Below, one piece after another: positions 22,656 through 31,564 of a stretch of 46,132 bases of DNA. The stretch covers positions 1-46,132 of IMG/VR virus record IMGVR_UViG_3300046780_000058. One strand, 5' to 3'. A program made the position numbers and the translations under genes. Below the pieces are notes generated by a model that searched no databases, was not told the origin of the DNA, and saw only the letters and a list, made by a program, of their open reading frames with translations. Position 1 is the stretch's first letter, and every line of letters starts with the position of its first letter. The DNA comes from a virus.

Positions 22656-24014
22656 CTATCCAAAATAAGCTGCTGATGTTGCCCCACCACCGCCACCTGT
22701 ATCTTGATGTTGAACAGCACCAACATCCAAAAATCCAACTGTTAGTCCAGTGAGGAATGTGCCGGGAAATCCTAATCCTCTTAAGGCTGCACCAGCACTA
22801 GCAGTGTTATTTAGAGCGAAATTTCCGGAAGCAGCATTAACGAAAAAGCTAGCTGTTCCAGTAATAAATCCAATATTTTGAACCTGTTTACCAGTTCCAA
22901 TAGTAACGTTAGTTCCAGCACTAAATCCAGCGCAGTTATACATGAGAATAAGGTTATTATTACCAGATGCATTAAATCCAACACCTGTATTAGATTCAGC
23001 AATACAATTAATATAGGTCATTCCGACTTGTCCCATTCGGAATCCATCCCTAGTATTACCATATGAAGTGCAATTACTTAAAGTAGTCGTGCCAGAACAA
23101 TTAAATCCATCCTGACCATTACTATAAGCAATACATTCAGTTGCAACAGTATTTGCGGCACAAGTAAATCCATCAGTGCCATTATTATTTGATACACAAG
23201 CAACTACGCCACATTGACCAATAGCTGTAAATCCTGCATTAGTATTATTGTGTGACCAACAAGCGATGAAAGCACCACCATTAGTTCCACCTGAAAATGC
23301 AGTTGTTACGCAATTTTTAACTTCACACGCATAACAACGATTAATACCAGTTCCAGAAATACTAATTCCTCTAGCAGTAGTTTGACTATTTCCATCTACA
23401 ATTATATTTTGAACGAATCCGGCAGCAGTAAGAGTTATAGCAAAAATTGTAACACTGCCTACTGACCATTGTAAAGTAGGAGGAGATGTGAAGTCAGTGC
23501 GCGAGGTATTGTATCCGAGAACTTGGAAACCACCACTCATGGCTCCATTAGATACATTGGCAGTAGAAACAGTCATAACATAGGTTCCAGTCTTGATATA
23601 AATAGTAACACCAGATACGCCACCTGCCGCACCACCAGCCATACCGGGAGATGCTAATGCACCACCAATATTCATTGTGATGGTATTTCCAGCAGCAACA
23701 GACCTATCTAATACTACCTGAGTAGCACTAGTTCGTGTAACTACCTGATACCAACCAGCAGCTAGACTTCCAGTTCCACCTTGCAAATAAATGATATTAC
23801 CAATAATTAATGTGCTAAATGCAGCACCAGCTGATGTAATAGTAGTTGAACCAGTAGCTACAACGTCAGTAGTAGAATTATCATTAGCTAATCCTGTATT
23901 TTTTGCATTTTGCTGTGAATAATCAGTTCCAGCAATACCGGTGACAAAACCACCGCCATTAGTGTCAGCACCAGCACTTCTTACTTCGAATACGGATGCA
24001 GCAGAAATTGCCAT
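22656..24014 (-). CDS. Parallel beta-helix tail spike
   Basis: 452 residues. Residues about 215-380 form repeated rungs of 20-25 residues with the motif S-N-N/G-x-D-G-F and a ladder of Cys (CVSNNNGTDGF, CIAYSNGQDGF, CTSYGNTRDGF, CIAESNTGVGF), the hallmark of right-handed beta-helix proteins of the pectate-lyase/spike type. The N-terminal FEVRSAGADTNGGGFVTGI is the usual cap motif of such phage proteins. Probably receptor binding or polysaccharide degradation; no catalytic residues can be named with confidence. Confidence 0.8.
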   Translation of the reverse strand: MAISAASVFEVRSAGADTNGGGFVTGIAGTDYSQQNAKNTGLANDNSTTDVVATGSTTITSAGAAFSTLIIGNIIYLQGGTGSLAAGWYQVVTRTSATQVVLDRSVAAGNTITMNIGGALASPGMAGGAAGGVSGVTIYIKTGTYVMTVSTANVSNGAMSGGFQVLGYNTSRTDFTSPPTLQWSVGSVTIFAITLTAAGFVQNIIVDGNSQTTARGISISGTGINRCYACEVKNCVTTAFSGGTNGGAFIACWSHNNTNAGFTAIGQCGVVACVSNNNGTDGFTCAANTVATECIAYSNGQDGFNCSGTTTLSNCTSYGNTRDGFRMGQVGMTYINCIAESNTGVGFNASGNNNLILMYNCAGFSAGTNVTIGTGKQVQNIGFITGTASFFVNAASGNFALNNTASAGAALRGLGFPGTFLTGLTVGFLDVGAVQHQDTGGGGGATSAAYFG

Positions 24015-24742
24015 TACTGGTTCACCTGCACAACAATTTCTAAAGCAACCTTTGTAAGCGTTGTTACAGAGTTAATGTTAAATCCAAGCACATTTCCAGC
24101 AGGAATGGTAGTTGTTAACCATGCTGTAATTGCTGATGTTCCGCTTGAATTTGTAGCAGTAATCTTAGGAGGTGCAGCAGAAACAATTGTATCGGCAACA
24201 GTTGGAGGAAAATTCGCGTATGTATCTGACCATACGTCAATTTCTACAGCACCAGTATTACCATCCAAAGCTAGAACAGTCCAACTAAGAGCGGTAACTG
24301 GAACGGGAATCTGTAAGTATGTTTTAGCACCTACAGTGAGAACAGAACCCCCACCATCGAATACAACAGTGATAGTCCTAGTTCTAATTAAATCTCTAGA
24401 CTGTATTACAGGAACAACATCATCAGTCCAGAAATCATCTGGAACTGCCATTGGTCCCACCGGGCCAGCAACACCAGTCGCTCCAGTATTACCGGGTGGG
24501 CCAGTAGGACCGACTACTAAGAAGGGGTCGCCATCTTCACCATCTTGTGCTAACCCTGCTGGACCCTGAGCACCTGCCGCGCCTGTGCTACCAGCCGGAC
24601 CAACTAATGTATGAACTACACCAACATCATCTTTATATGCTGGCGCACTTATATCAATTGAGAAATAGATAGTTACCTTCCCGGCAGCGGGAGTAGGTAT
24701 ATCAGCATTTAACGATTCTAAAAGTGTTAAACCACCGGGCAT
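24014..24742 (-). CDS. Collagen-like tail fibre protein
   Basis: 242 residues. Two Gly-X-Y tracts near residues 50-100 (GPAGSTGAAGAQGPAG and GPTGPPGNTGATGVAGPVGP) flanked by a short N-terminal domain and a beta-rich C-terminal domain of about 140 residues. The order fits a trimeric fibre with a head domain. Start and stop overlap neighbours (TAATG type). Confidence 0.8.
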   Translation of the reverse strand: MPGGLTLLESLNADIPTPAAGKVTIYFSIDISAPAYKDDVGVVHTLVGPAGSTGAAGAQGPAGLAQDGEDGDPFLVVGPTGPPGNTGATGVAGPVGPMAVPDDFWTDDVVPVIQSRDLIRTRTITVVFDGGGSVLTVGAKTYLQIPVPVTALSWTVLALDGNTGAVEIDVWSDTYANFPPTVADTIVSAAPPKITATNSSGTSAITAWLTTTIPAGNVLGFNINSVTTLTKVALEIVVQVNQ

Positions 24743-25161
24743 CAGTCTACCTCAATGAGAAAACCTTCAATGTCCAGAATACCTTCATTATCTATATTCA
24801 TAGAAAATAAGGCTTGCTTAAAAAGGGGAATAGTGAATGTTTCAGTAGTAGCAATAAAGTATGGCACCATACCATTGGCACCATCAGTTCCATTTGCACC
24901 AGCAGCACCAGCAGGACCGGGTGGACCTGATTCACTACTTCCACCACCACCATCATCTCCTAGTGTAGCAAATCCTAGAAGATTGATTACTGTGTTTCCA
25001 CCACCGCTAGTATTATCAATTACAAGACCACCGACTTCTTTGTTCAATGCTTCCAGAACACCCAACATCTGGTATAGCAACTGCCAAAGAGGGTTGTCCT
25101 TGTTCTGAAGTCCAGTATTCTGTAACTGGTATTTCAGGCGCGAAGCATCGATTAAACTCAC
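24742..25161 (-). CDS. Short collagen-like fibre protein
   Basis: 139 residues. N-terminal helical part with possible coiled coil (LLYQMLGVLEALNKEVGG), a Gly-X-Y tract GPPGPAGAAGANGTDGANG, then a beta-like C-terminus. Overlaps its neighbours by one and four bases. Probably a second fibre component that joins the longer collagen-like protein. Confidence 0.75.
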   Translation of the reverse strand: MSLIDASRLKYQLQNTGLQNKDNPLWQLLYQMLGVLEALNKEVGGLVIDNTSGGGNTVINLLGFATLGDDGGGGSSESGPPGPAGAAGANGTDGANGMVPYFIATTETFTIPLFKQALFSMNIDNEGILDIEGFLIEVD

Positions 25162-25445
25162 TGTGGATATCCAGTTTGATAGGGTCTAATGAAAATCACA
25201 ATCTTTGAGAGTGAAAAATACTCATCAATTGCATTTACACTAAAGCGCAATCTACCACGCTGGTCTTTGAAATTTGCGAGAATTGTTGGTTCTCTGTTTG
25301 TAGTCGCCGCCATAACTACAGGAGTCAGTGTTTGAGTATTTATATCATCTAGACTGAGCATCTCTAAGTCAAGGTTTCCAGAACCTGTAACTCTGAAGCG
25401 CGCAGCCGCGAAATGTATAATCTCACCATTAAAATTGTTAGCCAC
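25158..25445 (-). CDS. Small tail-associated beta-rich protein, 95 aa
   Basis: Beta-strand pattern throughout (AAARFRVTGSGNLDLEML..., LRFSVNAIDEYFSLSKIVIFIRPY). Overlaps the upstream gene by 8 bases. Between two fibre genes, so likely a fibre connector or baseplate-like subunit. No family recognised. Confidence 0.65.
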   Translation of the reverse strand: MANNFNGEIIHFAAARFRVTGSGNLDLEMLSLDDINTQTLTPVVMAATTNREPTILANFKDQRGRLRFSVNAIDEYFSLSKIVIFIRPYQTGYPQ

Positions 25446-26532
25446 CTATGAACCCCGTTTCTCCAAATGGTTCAGGAATTGCTACATCTATTGTTGCACT
25501 TGGAGTAGACCTATCATATTGAGTGTCATTTCGCTTATTCTTGACAATCCTATAGATGCCAGAACCAGAGGCTAAATAGATAGTAAGTGTGCCTAATTCA
25601 ACACTACCTGAGAAGATAGTAGCTGTGCCTACATGAACTCCAGTTTCTACAACAAATACGATTTGGGTAGTATTTTGAATAATGGGAGTAATTGGGAATG
25701 TAGTTCCATCAACTACTAAAGTTAAGTCATCTAATCCATCTAAATCAGTTCCTTCAATAGTTATAGTAGTAGGAGTAGAAGGAGCAGGGTCGGGAAGAAT
25801 ATCTGTAACCGTGAATCCGGGATTCCAGAATACACGCATTACCCATGAACTAATTACAAGAGTTCCGTTAGAGTCTACTTGGTAAGTTCCAGCACCTACG
25901 CCTGTTGTAACATTACCAGAAGCACTAATACCCATAGTAATTGACATATTAGTAAATTGAGCTACTAATTGACTTCTAGTAATATAGCCTGATGGAGCCT
26001 GAATATTCGTTCCCGGAGGTTCAAATACAAAGTCTCGCTCTAAATTTACTGAACTATCACTATCAGAACCACCCAGACTAAAGGAATGATTAACACTTCC
26101 ACCACTGGAATCAGTAAATCCATCATTAACAATAGTGGGTGTAGTTGTAGGATTAAATATACCACTTCCACTTAAAGCAGCAGTAACACCACCTGAAGCA
26201 GTTCCAGATGCAACACCACCAGTTCTACCCCATACAGCAATAGCATCTTGAGAATAGTCACATGAAGCAACAATATTTACTCGATAGATTTGAGCATTAG
26301 CGGGAATAGCAATTAATGCACCATCAAAATCGACAGTCATAGATGCTATAACTAAGGCATCATATGAACCAGTTTTTGATTGACTGGAAATCATACTTCC
26401 GGACTGACCATTACTACCAGCTATATTACAACCCATAGTATTAGGTGCAGAATCAGAAGCATTTGTCATGCTAAGATTGGCAGAAGTTGGCCCTGTTAGG
26501 GCATCTAATGAAGTGAGAACTGTAGTAGGCAT
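25438..26532 (-). CDS. Tail fibre protein with IPT/TIG Ig-like domain
   Basis: 364 residues. The N-terminal ~240 residues are Ser/Thr/Gly-rich and beta-structured. Residues about 250-325 (ILPDPAPSTPTTITIEGTDL..., TLVVDGTTF, QIVFVV, GTATIFSG) match an IPT/TIG Ig-like domain. Such domains in phage tails assist binding to cell-surface sugars. The start overlaps the upstream stop. Confidence 0.75.
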   Translation of the reverse strand: MPTTVLTSLDALTGPTSANLSMTNASDSAPNTMGCNIAGSNGQSGSMISSQSKTGSYDALVIASMTVDFDGALIAIPANAQIYRVNIVASCDYSQDAIAVWGRTGGVASGTASGGVTAALSGSGIFNPTTTPTIVNDGFTDSSGGSVNHSFSLGGSDSDSSVNLERDFVFEPPGTNIQAPSGYITRSQLVAQFTNMSITMGISASGNVTTGVGAGTYQVDSNGTLVISSWVMRVFWNPGFTVTDILPDPAPSTPTTITIEGTDLDGLDDLTLVVDGTTFPITPIIQNTTQIVFVVETGVHVGTATIFSGSVELGTLTIYLASGSGIYRIVKNKRNDTQYDRSTPSATIDVAIPEPFGETGFIGG

Positions 26533-28046
26533 TATACTATGTCCGCTCCAAGAATGATTTCGTCGATGTTATAGATGGCAATTGTGTTCACACCCATTGG
26601 ATATGACCACGGACTCCATCTAATCTTTTTAGGGTCCATACCATTGCTATAGTTACCACAAAGCAACTTTCGCGTAGGTAGAACAACGTAAATCTCTTTC
26701 TGAATTGGAGCGTTAACTATCTGAATCTTACGCCATTCATCTCGGTCCAAATCGCGCCAATACTGCTCAATTTTCCAACTTAATTCGGGAGTTAGATAAC
26801 GACCATTGAACATCATTATCCCGGCAAAAGTGCAAACGAGCAGATAGTCAACAGATGCAGACCCACTGTCAATAACAGTCGCTATACCATGCACACCAGT
26901 GCCGAGTGCGCTATCAACAACAATGAAAGGCCAAGTAGACGGCTCATCTCCAGTGTCAGTAAATGAACCAGTCTTACTACGTTTCATGACGTATAGAACG
27001 TCACGTAAATTCTCAGCGTTCGTAATTGGATTACCATCAGGGGGAACTACTATCAATCCTGTTATCTGACTGATAGCTTCTGGCTCACCTGCTTGACTTA
27101 TATATCCGACAGATATTTCATCAAAAGTAGTAAAAAGACAGAGGCGATTACGGTATAGAGTAAGAACAGCGCCAGCAGCGATTTCGCTGAAGTTATCGAG
27201 TAAGTGAGACGCATCATCAAGTAAATCCTGGTCAAAGAAAGAAATATTATTAAGAAAGGTATCAGTGTTATTATTAATCGTGCCGTCAGGAACGAAAAAG
27301 AAGTCATACCCAAGTGGGTCGCCATTGTAACTAGTAATAACTTTTGTAGCAACTAAATGTCTTTTCGTAACGTTGGGGTCGCCACTTGTAGGAATACTAC
27401 CAAAACTAACACTACTGGTAGGACTAGTAGTAAAAGTAACAGTTGCAGTAGGCGGAGACAGGTATCCAGAAACTGTTTCGCTAACGAAACCAAAGATATG
27501 GAACCCCGCGTCTGTATGGCCTGCTGCGCCATTTGCAACAGTAGGAGTCCCAGACATGCCAACGCCAGCAGCCTTGCGAGCGGCTGTCCCATCACCTGCG
27601 TAAACATAAAGGAATTCATTATCTAACCCCTTTTCCACATTCAAGTTGCCCACGGTAAATGTAGAAAATGGGCTAATGTATGCTCGACCGGCGTATGGAA
27701 TGAACGCAAAATCTGTCATTCCGGTAATCGAAAGTAAAGGACCAAACAAAGTAGTAGAATTAACCACATGATAAATTTCGCCGACTCCAAGCGAATTAGT
27801 GACCAATACAATAAGAGTATTACCAGTATTAGTAGGATAGTTGTATATGCGTTTAATATCAGAGAGAGGGACTGCAACATCTTGGCTAATTCCTATGCCA
27901 TCACGCGATGCCACACTGGATGTTCCCACGAACTTTAAGTTCTCACAATCGATAAAATGGTCTAAAGGCGTGTTGTCGTAATCGCCTCGCGCCCATAGTC
28001 CATTGAATTTATCTATCGTAATAGCGTCGTGGTCACGTAAAGCCAT
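26532..28046 (-). CDS. Tail hub/tube-like protein (podovirus gp10-like position)
   Basis: 504 residues. Starts near FNGLWARGDYDNTPLDHFIDCENL, the typical opening of a family of phage tail hub or tail-tube proteins with repeated beta blades; the body alternates strands and loops consistent with a beta-propeller. It is placed between the connector-type genes and fibres, as in P22-like phages. Family membership is by pattern, not search. Confidence 0.65.
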   Translation of the reverse strand: MALRDHDAITIDKFNGLWARGDYDNTPLDHFIDCENLKFVGTSSVASRDGIGISQDVAVPLSDIKRIYNYPTNTGNTLIVLVTNSLGVGEIYHVVNSTTLFGPLLSITGMTDFAFIPYAGRAYISPFSTFTVGNLNVEKGLDNEFLYVYAGDGTAARKAAGVGMSGTPTVANGAAGHTDAGFHIFGFVSETVSGYLSPPTATVTFTTSPTSSVSFGSIPTSGDPNVTKRHLVATKVITSYNGDPLGYDFFFVPDGTINNNTDTFLNNISFFDQDLLDDASHLLDNFSEIAAGAVLTLYRNRLCLFTTFDEISVGYISQAGEPEAISQITGLIVVPPDGNPITNAENLRDVLYVMKRSKTGSFTDTGDEPSTWPFIVVDSALGTGVHGIATVIDSGSASVDYLLVCTFAGIMMFNGRYLTPELSWKIEQYWRDLDRDEWRKIQIVNAPIQKEIYVVLPTRKLLCGNYSNGMDPKKIRWSPWSYPMGVNTIAIYNIDEIILGADIV

Positions 28047-28068
28047 AATATCGCAGTCCCTTATCTAT

Positions 28069-28854
28069 TTAGAAACCAACTGCCATAGTGCGATACCAGA
28101 GTTCCCAGTTAATCACACCAGCAGCAGTGCCGGGATTAGTAAATGCAGCAGAACTTACGAGATTCAGACTAGCATTGCTGACAATAGGAACGCCAGCAGT
28201 AGAGAGTGGGAAGAACATTACAGCCTTATCCACTGCTGCGCCAACACTGTTAGCCGCTGACACAAGTCCAGTAACGGCTGCTCCACCAGCGCCCCAATTA
28301 AGAGTAATATTGCCGCCAGCAGTATAAGCCGCGGTAGCAAAGTCATAATATAACCCCAATGCAATTGGTTGCAGTGCAATGTTAGCGCCGGGAGCAGCCT
28401 GCAACACGACTCCATTAGCGTGTCCAAACTGACCAGCAGAAGTTCCGATAATATTTGCAGCAGTAATCTGACCTGATACTTTCACACCAGCCGTTGCTGG
28501 CTGACTAACAGTGAAAACACCAGCATTAGTCATAGTAACATCACCAGATGGCGTTACACCAGTGGCGACATTACCAGCATTACCTACGAGAATAGTTCCA
28601 TCAGCTAATGTAGTTCCAACAGCACCACCCAGACCAGTCCATGTGGGACTTGCCTTAGTTCCAGTGTTGACATAGTAAAGTCCTGTGAGGGTGTTGACAA
28701 TCATAGCACCCTTACCCAGAACATTCACACCTGTTCCGGAAGTGCCACTAGTCGGAACTCCCGCGAATGGGAAGATTCCGATATTATCGTCACTGAGCTT
28801 GCGGAGCCAATACCACGGATTGACTTTCTGGAACGCTTCGATTACAGCAGCCAT
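28069..28854 (-). CDS. Ala/Gly/Thr-rich structural protein (head or tail fibre-like)
   Basis: 261 residues. TGLYYVNTGTKASPTWTGL is a motif common in phage fibre and head-decoration proteins, and the remainder is low-complexity beta (VGNAGNVATGVTPSGDVTMTNAG). The C-terminal part is a probable beta-sandwich. GAGGTG-type ribosome site in the region upstream of the neighbour. Probably a fibre or decoration protein. Confidence 0.65.
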   Translation of the reverse strand: MAAVIEAFQKVNPWYWLRKLSDDNIGIFPFAGVPTSGTSGTGVNVLGKGAMIVNTLTGLYYVNTGTKASPTWTGLGGAVGTTLADGTILVGNAGNVATGVTPSGDVTMTNAGVFTVSQPATAGVKVSGQITAANIIGTSAGQFGHANGVVLQAAPGANIALQPIALGLYYDFATAAYTAGGNITLNWGAGGAAVTGLVSAANSVGAAVDKAVMFFPLSTAGVPIVSNASLNLVSSAAFTNPGTAAGVINWELWYRTMAVGF

Positions 28855-28886
28855 TCATCCACCTCAATTGAGGGACTTCCAACACG

Positions 28887-29594
28887 TTATGTGTAGGAGC
28901 GATTTTTATATGCGGAACGAAATGGGCGACGGCGTAACAGAATAGCCTGTCTACCCTTAGTTCCAATTCCTAATGCACGGTCCATTGATAAACCGGCGTC
29001 ATTATCTAATTCACCTGCACGAGTTGGATTCTCACCAACAAAACGTGCCGCTAGTCCAGCAGTTCTATATTGAAGGAATGATTGGGCATTAATGACAGCC
29101 ACATCAAAAGTTGTATAATTAGCAGGAGTAACAGTAGCAAATAAGTCACGTATATAGTCCATCTTGAGTTGATTATTCTGGTTAGCAGGTAGAAATCTAA
29201 TTTCTTGAGATTGCCAAGTGAACCAGATGAATTGGTTAAGTTCGACGCCTTCCTGCCATCTCGGTAGCGCATCTACTCTCGTCATTGGGATGTAAGGGTC
29301 TACACCTTCTTGACGTTCCCATACAATTTTGGGTTCAATGAAATCAGCAGGTAAGTCAGTTCCCAATACAGCAGAACCAAATCCTACACTTCTAGTTCCA
29401 GACGGAACATCAATAGCATCAGCAGTGAAGGTATCTGTCACTGGCACATTATTAAGCTCAAAATATTCCTTAAGCTCACTAAGTGCCATGTTAAGATACG
29501 GAATTTGGATAAGATACGTGTATTGCTGTTGAGATTGGTCATTTAACAATGCCGCAGCATTGTCCATGACGGTCGTTGCAAGTAATGCAGGCAT
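28887..29594 (-). CDS. Head-tail connector/adaptor-like protein
   Basis: 235 residues. N-terminal helices (AALLNDQSQQQYTYLIQIPYLNMALSELKEYF, written here only as a region near residues 14-45) followed by a beta segment and a Trp/Phe-rich IWFTWQSQEIRFLP, then C-terminal basic RRRPFRSAYKNRS. This layout is common for phage connector (gp4/gp6-like) proteins that contact the portal. Position in the order supports it. Sure only at the class level. Confidence 0.65.
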   Translation of the reverse strand: MPALLATTVMDNAAALLNDQSQQQYTYLIQIPYLNMALSELKEYFELNNVPVTDTFTADAIDVPSGTRSVGFGSAVLGTDLPADFIEPKIVWERQEGVDPYIPMTRVDALPRWQEGVELNQFIWFTWQSQEIRFLPANQNNQLKMDYIRDLFATVTPANYTTFDVAVINAQSFLQYRTAGLAARFVGENPTRAGELDNDAGLSMDRALGIGTKGRQAILLRRRPFRSAYKNRSYT

Positions 29595-29607
29595 CTTATC
29601 CTAATCC

Positions 29608-30321
29608 CTACTGCTGCTTTTTAGGTGTTTCAGCGAAAACGATACCGAGTTCTTCTGCCTTCTTTCTATCCACAATTGCATGACAATGCGGACAGACAGG
29701 ATAAGCAGGATTACGAGGCTGACCACAGGCCATACACTTGATGTTCTCCATCATAGTGAAGTCCTTCATCCAATCCTTTTCCTTAAATCCGAGCGCGCCA
29801 GCAGCCATGCGCATTTCATCGGAAATAGTAATAGGATTGCCGTTAGACCTAGCCCAGAAAGTATCAGCCAGTTTAACGAGAGCAGCAAACCAATTCTTCT
29901 GCTTCTGAATAGCGTTAGCAAATGCTGCCTTATGGTCTTTCACCAAAGAATCAGCATTAATTACACCGGGAATAAAGAACAGTCCCGGATTACGACTCGT
30001 AGTGTCATAAGCCAGCATACCATTACAATAATCCTTGACCAGTGCATCAGCAATTTGAACAGACGAATTTGGAATTTCAAGTAATGGCTGGTCCTCATCT
30101 ACTTCTCTCCACCATGAGGAAGGGCCAACTACAAGAAATGAAGGATGTTCAACAGTGCCGGGTTCAATGACAAAGATTCCCGGCTGAATCGTAACTTTAT
30201 GTTCCACAATCCTTTTGGGATAAATGGAAATAACAGTGGACTTATCAAGTGGATTAACTGGAGCGCGAAGTGTGCGCTTCTTTCCTAATCCACCAAGTCC
30301 CGGAAAATTACCGACTGCCAT
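29608..30321 (-). CDS. Structural-module protein with C-terminal zinc ribbon
   Basis: 237 residues. The C-terminus has CMACGQPRNPAYPVCPHC, a four-Cys zinc ribbon; the N-terminal part contains a beta region with WWREVDEDQP, then a helical region. Zinc ribbons are unusual in virion-module genes. Start overlaps the upstream stop by one base. Function unknown; perhaps assembly. Confidence 0.75.
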   Translation of the reverse strand: MAVGNFPGLGGLGKKRTLRAPVNPLDKSTVISIYPKRIVEHKVTIQPGIFVIEPGTVEHPSFLVVGPSSWWREVDEDQPLLEIPNSSVQIADALVKDYCNGMLAYDTTSRNPGLFFIPGVINADSLVKDHKAAFANAIQKQKNWFAALVKLADTFWARSNGNPITISDEMRMAAGALGFKEKDWMKDFTMMENIKCMACGQPRNPAYPVCPHCHAIVDRKKAEELGIVFAETPKKQQ

Positions 30322-30914
30322 TAGTTAACTCCTTTGTTGTAACTAGAGGGAACAATGATAGCACTGCCGCCTTCTCCCACTGTTTCCCCACCCAGTGTGG
30401 ATTGGTCTCCGAAAAGTTCTTCCACTAATCTGTCCGTTTCTTTCTTCTTATTGTCCAAATATTTTTCAGTAGTATCTTCAGGGTCGATGAATTTCTTGAG
30501 ATTTTTTGTTCCATATTGAGCAGCATAGATAGTATTAATAATAAACTGACAAGCATCGATACGAGGAGGCAGAAAATTGTCATACTTATCTGCAAAGACC
30601 CAGATAGGCTCGTATGAAGTTTTAGATGCTGGGAGTTCCTCGCGATTCATTTCAGGAACTGCGACCAAACGTTCTAAAACATATTTCTGATGAATCCACT
30701 GGCGATACTTAGGAACATGCCTAACTTCTTCGACTGTCCTTAAGTATATTCCGGCAGGTGTAATATCATCATATACACCCTTCCGCCATTCAAATTGTTC
30801 GTCTGACCACACAATACGCCAAATAGCATTAGTGCTATCTGTGTCAATTCCAAAAAAGTCAATGAGTTGCTTGTTGATACGTTCAGCTAGTAAATCGTCT
30901 TTTATCGGGTCCAT
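30321..30914 (-). CDS. Hypothetical structural-module protein, 197 aa
   Basis: AAGGAGAAATA precedes the ATG, one of the clearest ribosome sites of the minus arm. Mixed alpha/beta, with aromatic WRIVWSDEQFEWRKGVY near residue 32 and an acidic/polar tail. No motif recognised. Lies between the head genes and the connector-type gene. Confidence 0.7.
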   Translation of the reverse strand: MDPIKDDLLAERINKQLIDFFGIDTDSTNAIWRIVWSDEQFEWRKGVYDDITPAGIYLRTVEEVRHVPKYRQWIHQKYVLERLVAVPEMNREELPASKTSYEPIWVFADKYDNFLPPRIDACQFIINTIYAAQYGTKNLKKFIDPEDTTEKYLDNKKKETDRLVEELFGDQSTLGGETVGEGGSAIIVPSSYNKGVN

Positions 30915-31014
30915 TATTTCTCCTTATATTTCCGCGTTTTTAGGATGCGCGGCCCCCTTCTCACATTTCTAGTGCCTCTATCTTGGATGTAGAGGACGCG
31001 TGAGATAGTGTGTA
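30915..31014 (-). other. Intergenic region with two hairpins
   Basis: The largest gap in the minus arm (100 bp). On the minus strand it has CCTCTA/TAGAGG and then CCGCG/CGCGG inverted repeats, and the ribosome site of the 30914 gene. No T run, so it is probably an RNA processing or stability element between head and connector genes rather than a terminator. No convincing promoter seen. Confidence 0.4.
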
Positions 31015-31230
31015 TTAGCTTACAGAGAGAGTATAAACCCCACCTGAAGCAGTCAGTGTAATAGTATTGCTACCAGTTAATTCAAACTGCTGAGGACTAG
31101 GTGTCCCATCAATGCTGATAAACAGCACACCAGCGTTCAAATCAAAGTTAATTCCAGTCACATTCGGAATCACGGCAGCAGTTGCCTGAATACCGGGGCC
31201 AGTTTTGGCGGTGATAGTTGCTTGGCTCAT
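31015..31230 (-). CDS. Small beta-rich protein, 71 aa (Ig/decoration-like)
   Basis: Alternating strand pattern (TITAKTGPGIQATAAVIPNV..., TITLTASGGVYTLSVS) with no Cys or charged clusters. Directly downstream of a small head protein and the major capsid gene. Likely a capsid decoration protein. Start overlaps the previous stop by one base. Confidence 0.65.
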   Translation of the reverse strand: MSQATITAKTGPGIQATAAVIPNVTGINFDLNAGVLFISIDGTPSPQQFELTGSNTITLTASGGVYTLSVS

Positions 31231-31562
31231 TACGTCACGTTATTCGCGCAACCGTAGTATTTCTGCTGATTCGGGTCGTAGAACATGATGCAGGGAACAT
31301 TCTGAGTAGGCACGACTGCCGTCAGAATATTTCCACTGGTCAGCAATGTTCCCGGCGAACCATTTGTGAACAACAGATACAAAACATGGAACCCCGGCAT
31401 CGGTGGGGTAATGTTTGCAATCTGCGTAGTTCCAGTGATAAGAGTGAACTTATGCACAGGTGCAATAGTAGCAGCAGACGCAATCGTATTCGGAGCATTG
31501 TTCTGCTCAGACTGCGGTTCTGCAATGTTATAACGGTTAAGTTCTGAAGTCCCGTTAGACAT
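31230..31562 (-). CDS. Small capsid-associated protein, 110 aa
   Basis: Beta-rich (HKFTLITGTTQIANITPP, YLLFTNGSPGTLLTS) with a polar N-terminus. It directly follows the major capsid protein gene, a usual location for decoration or head-fibre proteins. No family motif. Confidence 0.65.
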   Translation of the reverse strand: MSNGTSELNRYNIAEPQSEQNNAPNTIASAATIAPVHKFTLITGTTQIANITPPMPGFHVLYLLFTNGSPGTLLTSGNILTAVVPTQNVPCIMFYDPNQQKYYGCANNVT

Positions 31563-31564
31563 TT

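Noticed and set aside
24075-24569. Plus-strand Pro/Val-rich frame of 164 codons
   Set aside because: Antisense shadow of the collagen-like fibre gene; Gly-X-Y codons produce long open frames on the other strand.
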